A stretch of 64,000 nucleotides of DNA. Source: Sinotaia quadrata. Lineage: Eukaryota; Mollusca; Gastropoda; Architaenioglossa; Viviparidae. Of the stretch, positions 57,501-64,000 are shown one piece after another; the first letter of the stretch is position 1; every line of letters begins with the position of its first letter. Below the pieces are notes generated by a model. That model did no database searches, was not told the origin of the DNA, and saw only the letters and a list, made by a program, of their open reading frames with translations. The stretch is taken from the NCBI GenBank assembly GCA_028829895.1, contig CM054179.1, positions 112,271,721 to 112,335,720 of the forward strand, in the 5' to 3' direction. A program made the translations under genes and the position numbers.

Positions 57501-57566
57501 CTACAGGACCATATCTTCGTTGGAAATTTGATTGATCAAGATGGCAGCAAATAGAATTTCCAAAGC
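57501..57566 (-). CDS. tetraspanin gene 2 last exon (TM4 end, tail)
   Basis: Acceptor tttgatttcag, then [21 protein letters not shown] and TAG. The polar glutamate sits at the usual tetraspanin TM4 position. The tail is longer than in gene 1. Confidence 0.8.
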   Translation of the reverse strand, partial: ALEILFAAILINQISNEDMVL

Positions 57567-58011
57567 CTGAAATCAAAATGAAAGTCGAATGTAAAGAAAT
57601 ATCAACAAAAAATTTATCAACATCGATGATTATCTGAATACATCAACTTGAGCGCCGCGACGCAAAACTTACGAAAGCACGAAAGAAGAAAATTGAGTTT
57701 TTGTGTATGAAGGAAATATGTAAATACAAGTAAGATAGTTACCAAAATCACGACCAAGATGACTGATGGTACAATCACTGCGGCCTTGTAACGTTGTATC
57801 AAGTCTAAAATGCGATCGAAGCAGCCCTGAAATAATCATGAGCAACAACGAACAGTCTAGTCAAATTGTTCAGATCAATCAAAGACAGCTAACTGAATTT
57901 ACGATGACAGTCAAATTATCTTTGTGTGTCAATGATGAGCTTTTTGTTCTGTCTGTACTATCTGTGTCTCTGACTACCTATCTAAATGTAACATTTCCTC
58001 ACTCTCTCTTT

Positions 58012-58098
<87 letters not shown>

Positions 58099-58559
58099 TA
58101 CATACATACATACATACATACAGCAACACACCTGAACAGTGTTGGAATGGAACGGCTATATATATATATATATGGGGGGTGGGGGTGGGGGATGTTTTTA
58201 TACTTGTCATTTGAAAGCGCTAGATTTATTTTAACGACTTGATTTAAAGGAAGTATGATTCCTTATGATTTCACCTGTTGGTTCAGGTCTCTTGGATGAG
58301 CCGTTCCATTCCAACACTTTTCAGGTGTGGTGCTGTATGTATCATTAGGCGCGATAAGGAATATGAACTTCTTGCAGCAGGACGCGGCGGGGTGCACTTT
58401 GAAGTCATTTTTACCCCGCGCACCGCAGCATTCCAGCTTAAACGAGTTCATTAAATTATAAGACCACTCAAAATGTATTCACAAATCAATCTAACTACCT
58501 TCATATTTCTTTAACTTTTTCTTATAGTTAGCTAGACAAATTGAATAGAAGAAATGTAC

Positions 58560-58593
<34 letters not shown>

Positions 58594-61162
58594 GGATGGA
58601 TGGATGGATGGATGGATGGATGGATGGATGGATGGATAGGTGGATGGATAGATAGATAGATAGATAAATGATGGATAGATGGATGGATGAATGGATGGAT
58701 GGATAGATGGATGGATTCTGAGTGGGTGGATAGATGGATAGTTAGATAGATAGACAGACAGACAGACAGATAGATAGATAGATAGATAGACAGGCAGAGA
58801 GAGACAGAGACAGAGACAGACAGACAGACAGAGAGATAGGGCAAGGCAATGTATGGTAATGCAAAGCAGTGCAGGACAAGAGAGATAGTAGGAGATAATT
58901 TGGAATTAAATAACTGTAATGCTATGGCTTAGACTTGACCAAAGGAATCCAAGAGACAACCATCGACAATGTAATGACTCACGTAGTAGGATCTTATAAT
59001 GTATTTAGTAACATTTCCCTTTCTATTTTATTTCGTATCTATTACCAATACATTCATGACGTTGATGGTTCTTGAAAAGGTATCAGCTGTGCCATTTTCA
59101 GTTGTGTGCACATAATCGTTTCTAATCTTTTGTCCAAATTCATATTTGATCCCAGTAGCCAGCTGTTAGTAATTGGATAAACAATAAAAAAAAAATGATG
59201 TAAACGAAATATTTAAAGACAAGAATCAAACTCTGCGATTAAAATAATATAGCATACATATAAGAATGATTGCTTATGTTATTGGATACTTTAATTTTTA
59301 TGCCTTTGTGACACTTCAAAGAGGACCTTACCTTTGTGGCCTATTAATTATTATTTTATTAAGGGAAGGCAGTAAGTATTCATGAGTGGAATTTAGATTA
59401 AATTATTGCCCCGGCATGCAAATATCTAGAGTCGTGTGATAGTCAATAGACTTAGACATACGTATACTGTCTATTAATGGTAGAAGAATTATTGCCCTGG
59501 TATGCAAAGGTCTAGAGGCGTGTGACAGATAGTATATTCTGTCGGACGTGACGTTTGCTGTCTAGTAATGGTAGACGAAATATTGCCCCGACATGCAAAG
59601 AACTAGAGGCGTGTGATAGATAGTCTAAACAATTAATGCTCTAACACAAATTAGTTTGGTATATTGATAAGATATTTGATGTTTATTTAATTTAATGGCT
59701 TGAGTGTGTTTATTTTGAAGTAAGTGAATGTAATAAATCTGTTATTACGTATCACAGGTATTTGAATGTAGGAAATTTGTCGCCATGTTTCCCAAAGGAC
59801 AAAGAACTGATCTATGTTTAGGGTAACATGTTATGACACCGAATGATGCACAAACCATGTCAAGTTTTTTGATGGCAAAAGTGCTCTCTGTTTAAAAATA
59901 TGCTAATTATAATAGATTAAAGACGAAACACACGGGATCATTTTTTCAAACGAGTGTTTGTGATGCTCATCACGTGATGTTTGCTGTACGATGAAGTTAA
60001 TATCGAGCGCACTTTAGTGATATGCTCATTACGTGACGATTGCTGCACGGTTAAGTAGATGTCGTGATGTAGATATACATGAACAAATACGTGAATAGTA
60101 GTCACGTGAATTTTAAAATGGAATGGATAATCATTGCAGAATTCCGGTCATAAAAAGTGGCCATTTGTTTAATGGAAACCAGCAGCTTTTTTTTTCTAGA
60201 ATCTCTGGAATTTGTAGAATTTCCCAGTATATTGATTTATAAACCTTTACAACATTGGTCTCTACTCCAGTGTGTAAGTGTAATAATGCACTGCACTCTG
60301 TTAATGTACGACGGCAAGCTACGCTAAACTGACCCGCACCATTTTGGTATAAGGGAGTTACTGGAAATTGCAACATTGTTGTTCTGCTTGAAGGGAATTA
60401 ATATAGCAATGGAGTGCCCTGAACGTTCTACAGCATGTTGGAGAAAAAGTGAAGAATTGACAATTGTCTTGTGAACAAGAAACTCGTGACATTGTTACGA
60501 AAGTGTCAAACGACTACTGCGGCATCGCCATTGACACGTTTATGAACAAAGTTCTATTGCTAATCTCTCTATAACTCTATTTGACACGTTTATGAACAAA
60601 GTTCTATTGCTAATCTCTCTATAACTCTATTTGACACGTTTATGAACAAAGTTCTATTGCTAATCTCTCTATAACTCTATTTGACACGTTTATGAACAAA
60701 GTTCTATTGCTAATCTCTCTATAACTCTATTTGACACGTTTATGAACAAAGTTCTATTGCTAATCTCTCTATAACTCTATTTGACACGTTTATGAACAAA
60801 GTTCTATTGCTAATCTCTCTATAACTCTATTTGACACGTTTATGAACAAAGTTCTATTGCTAATCTCTCTATAACTCTATTTGACACGTTTATGAACAAA
60901 GTTCTATTGCTAATCTCTCTATAACTCTATTTGACACGTTTATGAACAAAGTTCTATTGCTAATCTCTCTATAACTCTATTTGACACGTTTATGAACAAA
61001 GTTCTATTGCTAATCTCTCTATAACTCTATTTATGTTATAGCATAAGAATGACTATGTAGATAGACAGAGAAAGATAGGAGAGGGAGAAGGAGAGAGAGA
61101 TAAAGATGGTTAGATGGTGTAAATTAATGAAAAATAATATTCAGAATAAAAAAGTGACATAA

Positions 61163-61255
<93 letters not shown>

Positions 61256-61370
61256 GTTTTCTAAAAGTACAATATAATGATAACATTGGACTCACGGAAG
61301 AATCCTTATGCAGAAACGTTCCGCTTAAAATTATTCCGGCGACAATTAAGACTGCAAGAAAGACGATAAA
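57501..61370 (-). CDS. tetraspanin gene 2, 3' part (5 exons)
   Basis: Paralogue of tetraspanin gene 1. Join, in transcript order: 61370-61296, 59162-59046, 58436-58275, 57826-57743, 57566-57501, all phase 0, giving 167 residues and a stop. It encodes TM3 ([20 protein letters not shown]), EC2 with ECCGARG, the CC pair, a C and GCF, and TM4 with [10 protein letters not shown]. The TM1-EC1-TM2 exons are not found up to 64000 and probably lie beyond the edge. Exon lengths 75, 117, 162 and 84 match gene 1 exactly. EC2 sequons are NGT, NDT and NGT. The frame is intact. Confidence 0.87.
57743..57826 (-). CDS. tetraspanin gene 2 exon (EC2 end, TM4 start)
   Basis: 28 codons: [20 protein letters not shown] then SVILVVIL, with acceptor gattatttcag and donor GTAACT. 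Confidence 0.88.
58014..58121. repeat. (CA)n then (CATA)n microsatellite
   Basis: About 80 bases of CA followed by ACAT units. It lies in a gene 2 intron. Confidence 0.97.
58275..58436 (-). CDS. tetraspanin gene 2 exon (EC2 core, CCG)
   Basis: 54 codons: [26 protein letters not shown] and [16 protein letters not shown]. The HPAASCCKK block is shared with gene 1. Confidence 0.9.
58562..58835. repeat. compound GATA/GGAT/GACA microsatellite
   Basis: Blocks of GATA, GGAT and GACA in the intron upstream (transcript sense) of the CCG exon. Confidence 0.96.
58836..59045. other. short intron remainder of gene 2
   Basis: No feature seen. Confidence 0.5.
59046..59162 (-). CDS. tetraspanin gene 2 exon (EC2 start)
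   Basis: 39 codons: [20 protein letters not shown] then [19 protein letters not shown]. The FSRTINV block is identical to gene 1. The extra cysteine of gene 1 (NCSG) is absent. Confidence 0.85.
59395..59625. repeat. about 85-bp degenerate tandem repeat x3
   Basis: attgccccggcatgcaaa with tctagagtcgtgtgatag, and close variants. Confidence 0.85.
59626..60269. other. gene 2 intron, nothing coding
   Basis: Holds a short imperfect duplication around gctcatcacgtgatgtttgc at 59964-60045. Confidence 0.5.
60270..60595. mobile_element. unnamed interspersed repeat, copy 2
   Basis: Ordered matches to 52520-52835 (see that entry). The 50-bp satellite begins inside its end. Confidence 0.5.
60531..61030. 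repeat. 50-bp tandem repeat, 10 identical copies
   Basis: Unit is ttgacacgtttatgaacaaa, gttctattgctaatctctct, ataactctat. All ten copies appear identical, unlike almost every other minisatellite in the window. Confidence 0.98.
61164..61254. repeat. (CA)n microsatellite
   Basis: Pure CA tract of about 90 bases, about 40 bases after the donor of the gene 2 TM3 exon. Confidence 0.98.
61296..61370 (-). CDS. tetraspanin gene 2 exon (TM3)
   Basis: Acceptor ctctccag and donor GTGAGT, 25 codons ending [10 protein letters not shown]. Equivalent to gene 1 exon 3. Confidence 0.85.
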
Positions 61371-61985
61371 CTGGAGAGAGAAAATAAACATGATAATTAA
61401 ATAATTTAGATACATTTTTGTAATTTGAAACACTAATTTCTTTCGCACGGAAATTATTGGTAATTTTAGAATTATTACCATGATTTGTTAAATGTAAATT
61501 AAAACTTTAGAAATTTTTGATGATGATGATAAAGGTTGATAGTGGTAGTGGTGATGGTTTCTATGACGACAGAAATTATAAGTTTGAAGATATTGAAGAA
61601 AGCGACGATTACATTTCGTCACAAAAAAATTGTTGTAATTTGTCTAAGATTGTTCAACTGACTTAGAACAATTTTGCACTGTTAATTTGAAAATGACATC
61701 CGTTTTTCTTAATCAGGTCAGTGTTTTGATCTAATTCGATTTAAAAAAATTGAATCTTATAGCTAAATAGATTTCATTTTTGTAACATTATTAGACAAGT
61801 TTTTTTAATATTTCTCTTCCAAAATAGTTTTTTTAGTTTAAAAAAAATAGTAAATTTTAAAAAATAGTTGTTGTTTTTTTAAACACAATTCATTTATTAA
61901 ATGTTACAAACGTTGATTAGTGTACATTGAATAGCAGACACTGATAACGATAAGTACATATAAATTCAATATTAGGTCATCATTG
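61371..61985. other. gene 2 intron, TM1/TM2 exons not found
   Basis: AT-rich with T and A runs. No tetraspanin exon recognised. Confidence 0.5.
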
Positions 61986-61989
61986 TCCA

Positions 61990-62890
61990 AAATTTAGGGC
62001 ATGAACTTCCGTCTCTTCGAACTTCTAGAATGCTCAGCAGTAGGAATGTCTCTCTTTAGAGTCCAACAGTAATCATCCACAATAAGTAATGCATTTTAAT
62101 TCTCATGTTGCATCCAAGGTTTCTGAAAGCAGTCATCATATTGGCAACAAGCTCTGATAGTTCCTGGCCTGAACAAAAGCCTTCCACGCTTCCAGTTCCA
62201 CTTCATTCATTGAGTTTTCAAACTCTGGATCTCTGATTAGCTTACGGAGTTGTGGACCATCAAAAATTGCCAGCTTTCAACTTCTCAATGGTCGACCCTG
62301 GAAAAGAATGGCACAAGTAAGCGAAACAGCCACCATCCTTGTCTAGAGCGTTGGTGATCTGTTTGATTAAGCCAAGCTTAATGTGTAGCGGTGGGAAAGT
62401 ATCTTGTCTCTGTCCACCAGAGAGTTGTTTATAAGGTTCTTTGCTTTGCAAGGTACCAATTCCTCGCATACAGGCCATTCTCGCTTTGTGTAATGCTGTG
62501 CTTTAGCCCCTACTATCCCACATGCACAGAAGGCATGGGTACTTGGTGAACCCAGACTGTTATCCAAGCAAAAGGTTTACCATCTTCAGGTCAACACAAA
62601 GTAGCCTTCCATGGTGATCATAACGAATTTGTTCCAGCACGTACTTCACCACTTCATACCTCTCCTTCAGTGTAGTCGAGTGAGCTAGAGGTACAGAGGC
62701 AAACTGGTTACCATTGTGTAAGAGTACACATTTCAGTGATTGCTTGTTGCTGTCAATGAACAAACTCCAATCTTCAGGTTTATACTGTGGCTCTCCAAGC
62801 TTGTGCAGAAGCTGCGCAATATCTGTACAGTACATAGGTCCTTCTCTGTAGAGAAAAACCTGAGATACTCTGGATGTCTGTTGCGCTAGA

Positions 62891-62964
<74 letters not shown>

Positions 62965-63183
62965 TGGAGGGAGGTGAGTTGGATGTGTGTATATGTATGC
63001 GAGAGAATGTGTAACTGAGAGCGCCAATTGTTGTAAGTCTATATGATGGAGAACCAATGTCCCTTGTGTTCTCACCTGGTACAAAGACCTATTTACTGTT
63101 CCATGTGACAACGGCTGAGAAGACATGTCCCATATGAAGATGAAAATCTTCAGACTGAAACACGTCAAGCAGGCATCAGACAT
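61990..63183 (-). pseudogene. decayed ORF of a multi-copy transposon-like family
   Basis: Read on the - strand, the pieces are LGEPQYKPEDWSLFIDSNKQ, NGNQFASVPLAHSTTLKERY, LCVDLKMVNLLLG (62560-62850), AQHYTKREWPVCEELVPCKA (about 62440-62510), LHIKLGLIKQITNALDKDGG and FDGPQLRKLIRDPEFE (about 62200-62400), then YCWTLKRDIPTAEHSRSSKR (about 62010-62060). I recognise the block order from a large, uncharacterised invertebrate protein family that behaves like a mobile element; its class is not known to me. Frameshifts, at least two internal deletions (near 62150 and 62080) and a CA tract inserted within the frame mark it as dead. Confidence 0.7.
62896..62963. repeat. (TG)n microsatellite inside the pseudogene
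   Basis: TG tract of about 68 bases splitting the transposon-like ORF. On the - strand it reads as (TH)n. Confidence 0.97.
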
Positions 63184-64000
63184 TCAATGTGCTTATTTCT
63201 TCCACTCTAGCCTTGATTTGTGTCTGTCATCCGTTAGATCAGTTGCTCTTTACAGCTGAGTCTGATCTTTTGGCAACACTTTTTTCAGACTGTGCTTGAA
63301 AATTGCCCCAATTCTCTAATCCTTGCTTTCTTTGTTACTTTCTTCAAACTCTTTACAGCTTAGCATGGCCTTTACATGGGTCTTAAAACAGTGCTCGAAA
63401 AATGCCAAAACTCTCTAGCTATTTTCTTTTTCTTTTTGCTATTATTGTGCGTAAAGTTTATATATTAGCTCAGCACCTACCCGCTGGATGTTGTCCGCCT
63501 GTTGTGCAGGCTGTTTATTCTTTACACTTGTCACCGCGATTTGCGTTTATATCAACCTTTTGAATTCGTGAATAAACCAAATGTATATTACATACTGTGA
63601 ATACGTTTTAAAAATACAGTTAGGCTATTAGTCCTTTTTGTCCTCAAAATATAAAACCATGTTTTCCCTTCATTACACGATGTTATTTTTGCAAGACTTT
63701 AGTAAATGTTATTATAAAGTCAGTTTACAACAAAAGCCGTCCAGTATTTCTAAAGTATAGATAATTTAAATGTGCACTTTATTTTTTTGTGTGTTGAAGA
63801 ATACGTTGGAATTACTACATTCATGATAGTTTCCGGCGAAAAGTCTATTCTTTAGTAAATTAGTTAATAAATCAGCATATTGTTTTCCTTTTTACATGTG
63901 CATTTTTTTGCTTAGCAATACCTGTTATAGCGTGAACAGCAATGAACATACATGGTTTCTTTTCACATCATAAATATAATGCCATTTTATTTTTTTTTAT
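63184..64000. other. AT-rich right end, nothing recognised
   Basis: A short duplication around cagtgctcgaaaaatgcc/actgtgcttgaaaattgcc lies near 63285-63405. No tetraspanin exon was found before the edge. Confidence 0.45.

Noticed and set aside
61371..64000. Missing TM1/TM2 exons of tetraspanin gene 2
   Set aside because: No hydrophobic open segment with suitable splice sites was found; presumed beyond the window.

Overview
The window is intron-rich, AT-rich animal DNA, probably from a mollusc or another lophotrochozoan. This rests on GT-AG introns of several hundred bases to a few kb, very abundant TATC/GATA, CA/TG and CT/GA microsatellites, non-LTR retrotransposon fragments, and the character of the encoded proteins. 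The species cannot be fixed from the sequence alone, and there is no bacterial or viral gene structure.

The left third (954-23858, + strand) holds the 3' half of a Dscam (Down syndrome cell adhesion molecule) gene. I joined 23 coding exons by hand. All splice phases agree and give one open frame of 1219 residues plus stop. Domain order is FN3-1 (second half), FN3-2, FN3-3, FN3-4, Ig10, FN3-5, FN3-6, one transmembrane helix, then a long cytoplasmic tail ending in a PDZ ligand (TIV). This is the canonical membrane-proximal layout of Dscam. The Ig1-9 exons must lie upstream of the window. A candidate 18-nt in-frame microexon lies between the Ig10 and FN3-5 exons.

From 23859 to about 41.6 kb I recognise no protein gene. 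The stretch is 3'UTR and/or intergenic DNA with several minisatellites, including a 32-bp array of about 21 units.

The right part carries two tandem, paralogous tetraspanin genes on the - strand. Gene 1 is complete (54215 down to 45792; 7 exons, 265 residues). Gene 2 (61370 down to 57501; 5 exons) lacks the exons for TM1, EC1 and TM2, which probably lie beyond the right edge. Shared internal exons have identical lengths (75, 117, 162 and 84 bp), and all introns are phase 0. Three 3'-end fragments of one LINE family lie around and between these genes: two tail-to-tail at 41.6-43.6 kb and a rearranged one at 54.4-55.5 kb. A decayed, multi-copy, transposon-like ORF lies at 61.99-63.2 kb.

The most striking non-genic property is that many introns carry their own minisatellite, apparently not shared with other introns. 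At several Dscam exon edges the duplicated unit includes the splice site itself, giving arrays of candidate or decoy donors and acceptors. Two such duplications (after 5619 and after 15736) add in-frame alternative donors.
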